A DNA stretch of 64,000 nucleotides from Bacillota bacterium (GTDB lineage Bacteria; Bacillota; Clostridia; Peptostreptococcales; Anaerovoracaceae): assembly GCA_017459895.1 (NCBI GenBank), contig JAFUCA010000002.1:62001-126000 (forward strand), in the 5' to 3' direction. The notes under the pieces were generated by a model. It was not told the DNA's origin and searched no databases. It worked only from the letters and a program-made list of their open reading frames with translations. The translations under genes were made by a program, and so were the position numbers. Positions within the stretch are counted from its first letter, which is position 1; each line of letters starts with the position of its first letter. Shown here in pieces: positions 19,326 through 28,272 of this stretch.

Positions 19326-21749
19326 CTATTTGCCTGCCTTCGCCTTTACCTTAACCTTCACCGACTTTGACCAGCCGTAGTATCCGGTTTTGCCGAATTT
19401 CGAATAGTACGCCCTCACCCGGTAGCTCGAGGTCTTCTTGAGCTTTGAATCGGTGTATTTCGTCTTCTTTACGGTTTTGACGGTCTTCCATTTGCCGCCG
19501 GCGGTCTTCTTCTGGATCTGATACTTCACCGCTCCGGGAATCGCGCTCCACTGCAGAACCGCTTTTTTCCCGTTTTTGCCGGCCTTCTTCGCCTTCGCTT
19601 TCAGAGCGTAGTCCGCGCCGCTGTAATTCTTCTTCAGGATCTGCACCTTGCACGCCTTGTAAGCGCCGCTGTCTGCCTTCGCGATCACGAAGCAGTACCC
19701 GGCCTTCTTCGCCGTGAATTTGCCCTTCGCGTCGATGGATCCGTTCCCGTTGGAGCAGGACCAGATAATCTCGGGCCGGTAGGGCGCGATGCCGTCCTTC
19801 TCATCCTCATCCACCGCCTTCGCGCCGAAGGTATAGCTCATGCCGATCTCCAGCATCTTCGTCTGCTTCGTGAAAACGACCTTGCCGACCTCCTGCCGGA
19901 CGGTCACCTCCAGCTCATCCAGGAGGTTCCCGGAAACATCCAGCATCCGGACCACCGCCGTTCCCGGATCCTTCGCCACGAAGTATCCCGGTCCGTCCAC
20001 GAAGAGCACATTGTTGTCGGAGGACTCGAATATCACCGACGGTGCCTTCGCGCCGGCGGGCTGCGTCGAAACATTGAACTGACCTTCGGTCCCCGAGATG
20101 ATACCCTCTTCATAGGATTTCTTATCTCCGATGGAGATCTGCTCCGCGTTCTCCGCCGCTTTGACCGTAACCGCAACGGAGCTCGTCAGTCCGCTGCAGC
20201 TGGCCGTGATCTCCGTTTTCCCCGGAGCGAGCCCGGTCACCTTGCCGGTTTCGTCAACCTTAGCGACCTCCTCGTCCCCGCTGCTCCAGATCACCTGGGC
20301 CAGGCTCGTCGCCGGCTGTACCAGCGCCGTCAGATCGAAGCTCTGTCCCGCTTCGATCACGGTCTTCTCTGTCGCCTCGTCTTCTTTGATGCAAAGGCTG
20401 GCCGCGGGGATCTGATCGGAAGCCTCCATTGCCGCCTTCACGGCAGCCTCCGCATCCACATTGCCGTAGGCCAGATCCTTGTCAAAGCCTTTTCCTTCCT
20501 GAGATTCCTTCGTCGTAGCGCAGAGAATGTTCTTTACCTGCGCCGGCGTGAGATTCGGATTGGCATCCAGCACCAGCCCGCAGATGCCCGCGGTCGCCGG
20601 GGATGCCATGGAGGTCCCCGACATCATGCCGTAGTTGTCTCCCGGGAGGGTGGACATGATGTTCACTCCGGGGGCGGAAATATCCTTGTATCTGCCGAAA
20701 TCGGAGAAATAGGCCGCGTTGCCCCAGCGGTCCGCTGCGTTCACCGCGATGACCGTCGTGAAATCGCAGGGCGTGGAATAGGTATTGCTTCCATCGTTGC
20801 CCGATGCGGCAACGAATACCGTCTGATCGTTATCGTAATGCTCCCGGATGCACCGCTCGAGCATGATATCCTCACCGGTACCTCCGAAGCTCATGTTGAT
20901 GACCCGTGCTCCCTGCTCCACATTGTAATCGATGGCGCGGCAGATATCATAGGTGTACAGGGATTCCCCCGCCGCCGCGGAAGTGGTGATCACCTTCACC
21001 AGATCGTTGTTGTGACCGCTGGCGATGCCGCTGCCTCCGGCTCCGTTCCCAAAATCCGCGCCGATGATGCCGCTGACATGCGTTCCGTGCTCATCGGTGT
21101 CGTCGTCAAGCTCCTGCTCCTCCCCGAGGATGTAGCCGCGGTACAGCCGGTCCGCGTCCATGGTGACCAGATTCTGCAGCAGATCCTCATGCCGGGAGTC
21201 GACGCCGGTATCCACTACGCCCACCAGCGTCTGAGCATGCTCCCCCTGCTCCAGCAGGTCCCATGCTCCCTCCGCATTGGTGGCATCGATATAGTACTGA
21301 TACCGGGCGCTGTTGCCGGGATCCAGCAGCGGATCCGATCCTGCCGCGGATGCTCCGGTCTGCTCCGCTTCGGTCCGGTACCGGTAGTTCGGCTGCACGT
21401 AGATGGCCTTGTCTCCGGATTCCAGAATGTCCGCCGCTTCCAGATCGTCTTTGTTCAGATCCACCAGAACCATTTTCTGATCACCGGTTTCGGTAATATC
21501 CGCTACGGAGCCGACCTTGCCGATCTCCCGGCGGATGCTCCGGTTGCTGAGTCCCTCATCCATGGCGACGATCAGCTGATCGTCCGCATACTCCACGTTC
21601 GGATCGGCCACCGCCTCCGCGTAAGCCACTGCCTCCCCCGCCGCATCGGTCGCGGTCTCCTCTGCAAAGGCTGTCCCCGCCGGCAGGGTAAACGCGGGGA
21701 TCATCAGGACCGCAAGGATCATACTGATACTTTTTCTCATTCTTGCCAC
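19326..21749 (-). CDS. Secreted subtilisin-like (S8) serine protease with Ig and Fn3-like domains
   Basis: An 807-residue protein with a signal peptide ending near TAFA. A propeptide-like region precedes the catalytic domain. The triad is visible: Asp in VGVVDTGVDSRH, His in DEHGTHVSGIIG, Ser in MMSGTSMASPATAG, plus the oxyanion Asn in VAASGNDGSN. After about residue 430 come a Big_2-type Ig domain (KVTGLAPGKTEITASCSG), a second Ig-like domain and a lysine-rich Fn3-like tail. It probably acts outside the cell on peptides or on other surface proteins of this locus. One exact 13-mer copy lies at the protease/Ig junction. Confidence 0.93.
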   Translation of the reverse strand: MARMRKSISMILAVLMIPAFTLPAGTAFAEETATDAAGEAVAYAEAVADPNVEYADDQLIVAMDEGLSNRSIRREIGKVGSVADITETGDQKMVLVDLNKDDLEAADILESGDKAIYVQPNYRYRTEAEQTGASAAGSDPLLDPGNSARYQYYIDATNAEGAWDLLEQGEHAQTLVGVVDTGVDSRHEDLLQNLVTMDADRLYRGYILGEEQELDDDTDEHGTHVSGIIGADFGNGAGGSGIASGHNNDLVKVITTSAAAGESLYTYDICRAIDYNVEQGARVINMSFGGTGEDIMLERCIREHYDNDQTVFVAASGNDGSNTYSTPCDFTTVIAVNAADRWGNAAYFSDFGRYKDISAPGVNIMSTLPGDNYGMMSGTSMASPATAGICGLVLDANPNLTPAQVKNILCATTKESQEGKGFDKDLAYGNVDAEAAVKAAMEASDQIPAASLCIKEDEATEKTVIEAGQSFDLTALVQPATSLAQVIWSSGDEEVAKVDETGKVTGLAPGKTEITASCSGLTSSVAVTVKAAENAEQISIGDKKSYEEGIISGTEGQFNVSTQPAGAKAPSVIFESSDNNVLFVDGPGYFVAKDPGTAVVRMLDVSGNLLDELEVTVRQEVGKVVFTKQTKMLEIGMSYTFGAKAVDEDEKDGIAPYRPEIIWSCSNGNGSIDAKGKFTAKKAGYCFVIAKADSGAYKACKVQILKKNYSGADYALKAKAKKAGKNGKKAVLQWSAIPGAVKYQIQKKTAGGKWKTVKTVKKTKYTDSKLKKTSSYRVRAYYSKFGKTGYYGWSKSVKVKVKAKAGK
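20389..20401 (+). repeat. Dispersed 13-mer, copy 5 (exact)
   Basis: Plus-strand orientation inside the subtilase gene, coding S-L-C-I at the junction between the protease and Ig domains. Confidence 0.85.
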
Positions 21750-21755
21750 CTTTCT

Positions 21756-23090
21756 TTAACTAGCTGTCCAGATACGGTATTCTCCCTTCCCGAGAGGCTC
21801 CCACGGATCGTCCACCCGCAGGCCCTTCAGGTTATTCTCCAGCGCCCGGATCACGCCGCTGTGAGCGACGATCACGATGTTTCGGGCGTAATCCTCCGTC
21901 AGGATCTCACGCAGCGCCGCTACCGCACGGTACTGCATGTCATAAAAATTCTCCGAGCGATTGCCGGTCTTGAATGTGAACAGATCGGCTCCCCGGCGCT
22001 CGTACAGCTCCGGCTGCTCCTCCCGGATCTCCCGGATCGGCCGTCCGTCCCAGGGTCCCAGATCAATCTCCCGCAGTCCCTGCAAAGGCTGGACTTCCGC
22101 CCAGATCCGGTCCCTGCGGTAGGTGTCATTGATTCTCTGCGCAATGATATCCGCGGTCTCCTTCGCCCGGCAAAGATCGCTGCAGTAGATCTTCTCGATG
22201 GCCGGCAGCGGCTCTCTTCCCAGGGATACCCCCGGAACGTAATTCTTCTCCGCCGCAACGTCAGCTTCAATCAGATCGGCCAGCGCTTCTCCCAGAGTCC
22301 CGGCCTGCCGGCGGCCCTCCTCATCCAGCGGCACATCGTACTGGCCGATGAACATGGGCTCCTCGTGCTGCCGCGTTTCTCCGTGACGCACCAGGATGAT
22401 CCGCTTCATAGCGGAGAGCACCTCCAGCTTTTCCCGCTGGCATCCGTAGGAGACGAACCTCTGAATCGCCTCGTAGTGCTCCGGTGTATCCATGTCCAGC
22501 AGGATCTCCTCGTCCGGCACCGGAACCCGGACCATCTGCTCCCAGCTCCGGTCGGTGATCGCCTTCAGTCCGCCGTCTCCGTCATAGGAGACGATCTCTT
22601 CGATGCGGGCCGCGGGGACCAGCAGCGGATGTCCCTTCTTGCCCTCAAACGTGGGCACGAAGAATCGCATCTCTTCTGACGGCGCGTTCTCATCCGCCGC
22701 CGTCATCAGTTCCCGGATCGCCCGGATCGTGATCAGCGGGCAGTCCACCGGAACCAGGAAGAATCCCTTTTTCTCCGGAAAGGATTCTCCGGCCTTTGCA
22801 AGACCTGTCTGAATCGACGAAAACATCCCGCTTTCGTAATTCCCATTGTATCCTTCGGTCAGGCGCAGGTCCCGGATCAACTCCTGCAGATCTTCTCTGC
22901 GATGCCCGGTGACGATGACGATGTCCTCAATGCCGGCGCCCCGCAGGGTCTCCGCAAGGCCGGTCACCGCAGGTCTGCCATCCACCGGCAGCAGTGGTTT
23001 GAAATCCTTCATCCGCGACGACAAACCAGCGGCCAGGATCACCGCCCCGTAGCGGGACGGGTCCAACGCTCTCGTATATCCGATATTCAT
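21756..23090 (-). CDS. MobA/MocA-like nucleotidyltransferase fused to histidine phosphatase
   Basis: A 444-residue two-domain protein. Residues 14-220: an NTP transferase with AVILAAGLSSRMKDFKPLLP and a metal-binding VDCPL, as in MobA/MocA that add GMP or CMP to molybdopterin. Residues 228-444: a histidine phosphatase with RIILVRHGETRQHEEPM and the second His in VIVAHSGVIRAL. The fusion sits beside xdhC and a methyltransferase, in line with molybdenum-hydroxylase cofactor maturation. What the phosphatase half does is unknown; removal of a cofactor or precursor phosphate is one idea. Confidence 0.88.
   Translation of the reverse strand: MNIGYTRALDPSRYGAVILAAGLSSRMKDFKPLLPVDGRPAVTGLAETLRGAGIEDIVIVTGHRREDLQELIRDLRLTEGYNGNYESGMFSSIQTGLAKAGESFPEKKGFFLVPVDCPLITIRAIRELMTAADENAPSEEMRFFVPTFEGKKGHPLLVPAARIEEIVSYDGDGGLKAITDRSWEQMVRVPVPDEEILLDMDTPEHYEAIQRFVSYGCQREKLEVLSAMKRIILVRHGETRQHEEPMFIGQYDVPLDEEGRRQAGTLGEALADLIEADVAAEKNYVPGVSLGREPLPAIEKIYCSDLCRAKETADIIAQRINDTYRRDRIWAEVQPLQGLREIDLGPWDGRPIREIREEQPELYERRGADLFTFKTGNRSENFYDMQYRAVAALREILTEDYARNIVIVAHSGVIRALENNLKGLRVDDPWEPLGKGEYRIWTAS
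22081..22092 (+). repeat. Dispersed motif, 12-of-13 variant
   Basis: TGCAAAGGCTGG preceded by C instead of A, inside the phosphatase half of the fusion gene; codes Q-P-L-Q. Confidence 0.7.
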
Positions 23091-23108
23091 CTCGAAATCC
23101 TTCCTGTT

Positions 23109-23978
23109 CTATGCGTGCAGCAGCGCCTTCTGGTCCGGCTTCTGCTCCTGGGGCGTCCGCCGGGAACGCACCTGAATGATCTCCGCCGCGATGCTCACGC
23201 CGATCTCCTCCGGTGTCTCCGAGCCGATCTCAAGGCCGATGGGCGCGTGGACCTGCTGCAGCTGCTCCTCGGTGAAGCCTTCCTCCCGTAGCTGCTCGAA
23301 CAGCAGATCGTTCTTGCGGCGGCTGCCGATCATCCCCAGATAGGCGAAGGGCTTTCCCAAAGCCTGGCGCAGCACGGTCAGATCGCCCCGGTGGCCCCGG
23401 GTCACGATGATCAGATAGGTGTCCTCATCTGCCTCGATGTCGTCAAAGCAGTGCTCGAAGTCGCTGCAGACGATGATCTGCTCCGCCTCGGGGAAGCGCT
23501 CGCGATTCGCGTAATCCTCCCGGTCATCGACGATGACCGTCTCGAAATCGATGTGACGCAGCACCGGCTCCAGCGCCTTGGCCACGTGGCCGCCGCCGAA
23601 GATGACCGCCCGGTCTCTTTCTTTGAATTCCTCGATGAAGTTTCCCGGATCGGCGGCGCTGATGTAGTCGATCTGAATGGTGGCATCCCCGCCGCAGCCC
23701 ATCTCCAGGGCGCCCTTGTCCTTCTGTTTCTCATCCAGAATGAACTCGTAGGTCATGGATTTTTCTTTGGTCTGGAGCATCCGGCGGCAAAGCTTCTCGG
23801 TCTCCGCCTCCAGCAGTCCTCCCCCGACGGTTCCCACCGTATGGCCGCCGTCCCGCATCAGAAGGCATGCATCCCGGTGCCGGGGGGCGGAGCCCTTCGT
23901 TCCCACGACTCTGGCTACCACGAAATCATAGCCTTCTTCGATGTATTTTCTCGCGATATAGGAAATCGGTTCTCCCAT
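23109..23978 (-). CDS. xdhC: XdhC/CoxI family molybdoenzyme maturation factor
   Basis: A 289-residue protein with an N-terminal XdhC domain (VVARVVGTKGSAPRHRDACL, GTVGGGLLEAE) and a C-terminal Rossmann domain (VIFGGGHVAKALEP, then LGMIGSRRKNDLLFEQL). XdhC proteins bind Moco and insert it, often sulfurated, into xanthine dehydrogenase-type hydroxylases. No such hydroxylase subunit lies in this window, so its client enzyme must be elsewhere. It is followed after 18 bp by the nucleotidyltransferase fusion. Confidence 0.93.
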   Translation of the reverse strand: MGEPISYIARKYIEEGYDFVVARVVGTKGSAPRHRDACLLMRDGGHTVGTVGGGLLEAETEKLCRRMLQTKEKSMTYEFILDEKQKDKGALEMGCGGDATIQIDYISAADPGNFIEEFKERDRAVIFGGGHVAKALEPVLRHIDFETVIVDDREDYANRERFPEAEQIIVCSDFEHCFDDIEADEDTYLIIVTRGHRGDLTVLRQALGKPFAYLGMIGSRRKNDLLFEQLREEGFTEEQLQQVHAPIGLEIGSETPEEIGVSIAAEIIQVRSRRTPQEQKPDQKALLHA

Positions 23979-23990
23979 GGCTGTCCTCCT

Positions 23991-24746
23991 TTATTTCACC
24001 GGTTTGACCGCGGTCAGCAGAAAATAGCCGATGCTGCGCTTCCTGCCGCCGGCCTCTGTCTTAAGATATTTATTGAGCTGCATCAGATCCTCCGGCGAGC
24101 ACCCTGACAGATCCTCGCTGCGGTCCTCGAAGGCCGTCACCTGAAAACCCGTCTCCTCCAGCTGCCGAATCAGGGGCTGCTGATAGAAGGCTCCCTCGAA
24201 TCGAAAGTCCACAAACTTCAGGCTGCGGTCTTCGCAGTCCCCTTCCCTGTGAGGGATCCGGCTCTGCCGGTCCGCCTCGATGCGGACGGCGGCCATCTGC
24301 CCTTCCTCCGGGTCCTTCTCATAAAAATCGCTGATGATCAGCCGGCCGCCCTTCTTCAGAACGCAGTAGGCTTCGTGCAGCGCCTCATCCGGCATGTTGA
24401 TCAGGCTCAGGCTGCCCTCCATCAGGATCCCGTCAAAGGTGAAGGACATATAGCTGTCCAGAAACTCGCCGTCGCCGAATTTGACGTCCGCGCCGGGATG
24501 AGCCTCCCTGGCTTCGGAGATCTTCGCCAGATTGATGTCGATGCCTTCGGCCTGCATTCCCAGATCCTCGCCCAGGTGAGCGACGGTATCACCTCTGCCG
24601 CAGCCGATGTCCAGTACGCGGGCTCCGCTTCTGAGCTTCGCCAGCTCTATGCCCCGGTCCGTCAGCTTCTGCCCGCCGGGTCCTGTCATGCTCATGAATT
24701 CTCTCCTCCTGTCAAGAAAACCTGACTTACGTATCGTTTCGGACAC
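23991..24746 (-). CDS. SAM-dependent class I methyltransferase
   Basis: A 251-residue protein. Motif I is ARVLDIGCGRGDTVAHLG, followed by the acidic residue in EGIDINLAKI. A post-I region MEGSLSLINMPDEALHEAY and KKGGRLIISDFY complete the Rossmann core. The N-terminal RKSGFLDRRREFMSMTGPGG resembles methyltransferases found beside molybdenum-hydroxylase accessory genes in anaerobes. The substrate is unknown. It is 12 bp upstream of xdhC. Confidence 0.8.
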   Translation of the reverse strand: MSETIRKSGFLDRRREFMSMTGPGGQKLTDRGIELAKLRSGARVLDIGCGRGDTVAHLGEDLGMQAEGIDINLAKISEAREAHPGADVKFGDGEFLDSYMSFTFDGILMEGSLSLINMPDEALHEAYCVLKKGGRLIISDFYEKDPEEGQMAAVRIEADRQSRIPHREGDCEDRSLKFVDFRFEGAFYQQPLIRQLEETGFQVTAFEDRSEDLSGCSPEDLMQLNKYLKTEAGGRKRSIGYFLLTAVKPVK

Positions 24747-24780
24747 GCGAAGCCAGGCTTCTGTGATTACTATGCGTATA

Positions 24781-25098
24781 CTATTCCGCCATTACGTAAT
24801 ACTTTCCTGTCGTCGGATCCATATATACGGTTCCCATTTCCTCCAGCGGTGTGCTCGCATCGATCTCCTGTGTGATCGCTCCGTCCAGTCCATCGATCTC
24901 ATAGGTCGCGTTCGATGCGGATTTATTGATCTCTCCGGTCTCACTGACACTGACATTCCAGCTGAGGATCAGCGCCAGCAGAATGCCGCAGGCGAAGACC
25001 AGCATCGCGTCCGCCATGTTGCCAACGCCCTCCATCGGGCTGAAATCCTCCGGTCTGCGAACGACCCGGAGTCTGCCTCTCGTTCCTACTACTTTCAT
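24781..25098 (-). CDS. DUF2149 protein, ExbD/TolR-like partner (copy 1)
   Basis: A 105-residue protein with one membrane segment preceded by DFSPMEGVGNMADAMLVFAC. The Asp in MADAML, at the start of the helix, is placed like the proton-carrying Asp of ExbD/TolR/MotB. The outside part ends YMDPTTGKYYVMAE. It is 3 bp after the TolQ/ExbB-like gene. A near-identical pair occurs at 62.0-63.0 kb. Together they likely form a proton-driven motor or gate in a cell without an outer membrane; the driven partner is unknown. Confidence 0.8.
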   Translation of the reverse strand: MKVVGTRGRLRVVRRPEDFSPMEGVGNMADAMLVFACGILLALILSWNVSVSETGEINKSASNATYEIDGLDGAITQEIDASTPLEEMGTVYMDPTTGKYYVMAE

Positions 25099-25101
25099 CG
25101 G

Positions 25102-26295
25102 TTAGTTCCTCCCGTCTGTCGGTGCGAAGCTCTCCAGAAGCTCATCCAGCGACCGGATCTGATCCATCTCTTTGGCGATGGCTGCTTCCGCCTGCGCTGC
25201 CTCTTCGGATCTGCGCATCGCTTCCTCTGCTGCCCGTACCTCTGCCTGCAGCTGCTGTCCGTCGTAACCTGCAATGGTCTTGCTGGTGGCCTGCGCCAGG
25301 GTCGGCTTCGCCGTTACCTGCGCGGCTCTGGCCGGCTGCGCCTGGGCTGCCTGCTGCAGCTGTTCTCTCGTCATGGATACCGTGTTTCTGGAAGCCGGCT
25401 GTGCGGCGGGGGCTGCCTGCGCTCTTGCCGCCGGACGCTGGGCGGCCGGGGCTGCCTGCGCTCTTGCCGCCGGTGCGGCCTGTGCCGGAGCGGCTGTCTG
25501 GGCCGAAGCGGCGGAAGCGGCTGTCTGGGCCGAAGCGGCCGGAGCGGCTGTCTGGGCCTGGGCGGCAGAAGCGGCTGTCTGGGCCGAAGCGGCCGGAGCG
25601 CCAGAAGTCCTTCCTGTCTGCGCGGCCTTGGCTGCATCCGCTGCCTTCTTCTGCTGCAGCGCCTTACGGCGTTCGGTATTCTGTACGTCCAGGACCGTCT
25701 CCATGATGGTCTCAAGGCCGATCATATACTCCTCATACCAGCCTTTGCGGAAACCGGAAACGACATAGGAGATGGCGCCGCTGATCAGACCTGCGACGGT
25801 GGTATCAAATGCGATCAGAAGGGACTCGGACAGGGTTGCCGCATCGCCTTCGCCCAGAGCGATCAGGCCGGGGCCCAGCGGAATCAGGGTTCCCATCAGA
25901 CCGAACATCGGAGCGACTCTGGCGGTCAGATCCGTGATCTTGATGATCCTGTTGTATCTGGATTCCTCGTCTGCGATCAGCTGCCGCGCGAGGGCTTCTC
26001 TGGTGTCATCCGGATAGGTGACTCTGCTGATCAGCTCCTGCACTGCGGTCTTCTGCCGCGTCAGCAGGCTGCTGGTCGCGATGATGTCCTTCATCTCAGA
26101 AGTTGACTTTCCCTGCAGTTCGTCCACCAGCTTCGGGATGTTCAGTTTCAGTGATTTTCGTTCGGTCAGCAGTTCCGCGAAAAATGTTCCCAGCATGAAG
26201 ATGGTGAGCAGAATGAGCAGGATCAGTATGATGATCGTCGGGATCTGAAGCCCGCTGCTGACGACTCGCAATATTCCTTTAACTACTTCTGACAT
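25102..26295 (-). CDS. MotA/TolQ/ExbB-type proton channel with Ala/Gln/Pro-rich tail (copy 1)
   Basis: A 397-residue protein. The first 200 residues are the MotA/TolQ/ExbB fold: an N-terminal helix (IPTIIILILLILLTIFML), a cytosolic helical part, then RVAPMFGLMGTLIPLGPGLI and IAFDTTVAGLISGAISY. Residues about 215-330 are an imperfect repeat rich in Ala, Gln, Pro and Ser, encoded by shuffled copies of a short GC-rich unit. The homologue at 62.3-63.0 kb ends before this tail. The tail is probably a flexible cytosolic extension. It is followed by DUF2149. Confidence 0.88.
   Translation of the reverse strand: MSEVVKGILRVVSSGLQIPTIIILILLILLTIFMLGTFFAELLTERKSLKLNIPKLVDELQGKSTSEMKDIIATSSLLTRQKTAVQELISRVTYPDDTREALARQLIADEESRYNRIIKITDLTARVAPMFGLMGTLIPLGPGLIALGEGDAATLSESLLIAFDTTVAGLISGAISYVVSGFRKGWYEEYMIGLETIMETVLDVQNTERRKALQQKKAADAAKAAQTGRTSGAPAASAQTAASAAQAQTAAPAASAQTAASAASAQTAAPAQAAPAARAQAAPAAQRPAARAQAAPAAQPASRNTVSMTREQLQQAAQAQPARAAQVTAKPTLAQATSKTIAGYDGQQLQAEVRAAEEAMRRSEEAAQAEAAIAKEMDQIRSLDELLESFAPTDGRN
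25738..25748 (-). repeat. Dispersed motif, 11-base match
   Basis: GCAAAGGCTGG on the minus strand inside the proton-channel gene (codes K-G-W). The same 11 bases occur at the homologous place in the second channel gene (62452-62462). Confidence 0.6.
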
Positions 26296-26342
26296 GTTGT
26301 CCTCCCTGTACGTTTCTCAAGTGCTGTCTTATTATTTACGGA

Positions 26343-27911
26343 TTATTTACGGAATTTACGGAATGGATTCCGGCTGCGCTTTTCTGTGCCGCCTTCGGCT
26401 TTCCCGGTGTCTTCGGCGTCCGCTTCGCTGTCCGCGTCCGGTCCGTCTGCGCTGCCGTCACCTCCCGCGCCTGATTCGATGTCCTCTGCGGCCGGTCCCA
26501 TATCCACATGGAATCTGCGGACTCTGCCGACGACACCCGCTCCGCAGGCTGCCGCCGCTACCGCGGCCGAACCTGCTGCCGCCGGGAAGGTGACGCCGTC
26601 CTCATCCCAGTCTTCTTCTTCATCCCAGTCCTCATCGTCCCAGTCTTCTCCGTCATCCCAGGCATCGCCCCACTCGTCTTCCTGATACGGGTCCTGAGAT
26701 GCCGGCGTCAGATAGACTTCCTTGACGCTGATGGTCTGGAAGGATGGCGCCGCTGTGGAGATCGTCTCTGTCGGACGGGTCGCCGTCGTAGGTGTGGTCG
26801 CTCCGGTGCCGGTGGTCCGAGCCGTGTAGGAACTGCGAACCGAAGGACGATACGGTGTATAGGTGCTGCGGGAGTAGGAGCTGGTTTTCCGTTCCTTTAC
26901 GGTAACGGACACATTTGCTGAAAGCCCCTTGTACTTCACGGTGACCGTCGTCTTTCCCGCCTTCACGGCGCGGATCGATCCGCTGGTGACCGTCGCTATG
27001 CTCGATGATTTGGATGACCAGGTGCAGCTGGAATTGCTGACGGTCTCTCCGTTGTATTTGACTGTGCAGGACTTGAAGTCTCCCACCGTCATCGAGACCG
27101 ATTTGGGCTTAACCGTCAGCTTGGGTGCCTTGCCGGATAGTGTAACCGTATGGCTCCCATCATTCAGATAACTGAAATCGCTGTCGGTTGACTCTGGAGA
27201 AATGGCAACCTCACCGCTTTCCTTGATTGTGATTTCAAAAGACCCTGACTTATCATTTGTGGTCGTTGATTCTGGTGATACATTACCATTAGAAGCTTTC
27301 CATTGCAATTCAAGGATCCTACTCTTGTTATTCTTATACTCGTCGCTATGTTCAAAGAATGGATCCACGTCCATGTTATATGAGATTTTAACTTTTTCAC
27401 CTTTGTAGGGTTTGGACTTGCTTGCCTTCACCTTGGTAATACTGATGGGGTTTTTATCAAGGTCTGCCTCGATCATATTAACATTTTCGACATATTCGCC
27501 AGCCTCATCGTAGAGCACCCAGGAACTCCCATCTTCGACCAGCCACGCCTTTGATGTATCACTTACAGGATTGCCGTTAACTAAAACATTGCTACCATCA
27601 AGATCTGCTTTTTTCAGAACTTTGGAGAGGATGTACCCCTTTATGGGTTCGCCCTTGTCATTTACAGCGCCTGTATCCCCTCGTTCTGCACCATTAATGT
27701 AGGTCTTATTTTCCTGAACGGCAACTATAGTCGAGCCCCCGTCCGATAAGTAATTCGCTCTAAAAGTCACATTCTCCGCCGCATACGCCTGGTCCGTTAC
27801 CGCCGGCAGCAGCACGAAACACTGCAGCATCGCAATGCATACAGCGCAAAATCCCGCCAGGACCCGGCGGGTGATTTTTTGTCTCTTATTTGTTGCCTTC
27901 TGTCTGTTCAT
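26343..27911 (-). CDS. Ig-domain membrane-anchored surface protein
   Basis: A 522-residue protein. A signal peptide (RVLAGFCAVCIAMLQCFVLLPAV) precedes an ectodomain that ends in a Big_2-type Ig domain (GSIRAVKAGKTTVTVKYKGL). After a Ser/Thr/Pro-rich linker comes an acidic run (DDGEDWDDEDWDEEEDWDED), a hydrophobic Ala-rich helix (AAAGSAAVAAAACGAGVVGR) and a basic tail. It is the first gene of the channel and DUF2149 module and is likely the exported part. Bases about 27200-27770, coding the N-terminal ectodomain, are visibly more AT-rich than the flanks. Confidence 0.8.
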   Translation of the reverse strand: MNRQKATNKRQKITRRVLAGFCAVCIAMLQCFVLLPAVTDQAYAAENVTFRANYLSDGGSTIVAVQENKTYINGAERGDTGAVNDKGEPIKGYILSKVLKKADLDGSNVLVNGNPVSDTSKAWLVEDGSSWVLYDEAGEYVENVNMIEADLDKNPISITKVKASKSKPYKGEKVKISYNMDVDPFFEHSDEYKNNKSRILELQWKASNGNVSPESTTTNDKSGSFEITIKESGEVAISPESTDSDFSYLNDGSHTVTLSGKAPKLTVKPKSVSMTVGDFKSCTVKYNGETVSNSSCTWSSKSSSIATVTSGSIRAVKAGKTTVTVKYKGLSANVSVTVKERKTSSYSRSTYTPYRPSVRSSYTARTTGTGATTPTTATRPTETISTAAPSFQTISVKEVYLTPASQDPYQEDEWGDAWDDGEDWDDEDWDEEEDWDEDGVTFPAAAGSAAVAAAACGAGVVGRVRRFHVDMGPAAEDIESGAGGDGSADGPDADSEADAEDTGKAEGGTEKRSRNPFRKFRK

Positions 27912-28033
27912 TTCTGTGTATCGATTCTGCGTTTATCCGGCAGATGTCCTCATTAACCCAAATTATTATAGCCGATTCCGCCCGGATTTTCAATGAAGAC
28001 TTGGTGAAGATTGCGGAATGATACAGAAGGAAC

Positions 28034-28241
28034 TTTCGAGATTTCAGTCCATCCGGGCAAAGGGAACCTCGAAACTTCCCTTCTGCAAAGGCAGGCCAGC
28101 CTTTGCATCAGAGATTTCGACTGTCTCAGACGCGGAAAAACTCGAATCACTGCGTCTGCTATCCGCCTTGGGTGCATGTTTTCGGTTTCCCGCAGAAGTT
28201 TTTCGAGATTAAGAGCCCCTTTTGGCGGTATTAACTCGAAA
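28034..28241. repeat. Phased inverted-arm array C (arms TTCGAGAT/ATCTCGAA)
   Basis: Dyads at 28035/28066 and 28202/28233 (left/right arm starts, spacing 31 bp each) and a weaker pair at 28116/28139. An exact 13-mer copy sits between the first and second dyads. The array starts 32 bp past the MoeA-like stop and lies upstream of the Ig-protein gene. Arms match array F. Confidence 0.8.
28096..28108 (-). repeat. Dispersed 13-mer, copy 6 (exact)
   Basis: Intergenic copy lying inside array C. Confidence 0.85.
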
Positions 28242-28272
28242 AGTCCTTCTGCATCATCTGAATCTGTTTCTG

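Noticed and set aside
20838..22679. Long plus-strand frame of about 610 codons
   Set aside because: Antisense to the subtilase and the nucleotidyltransferase fusion, both with clear catalytic motifs.
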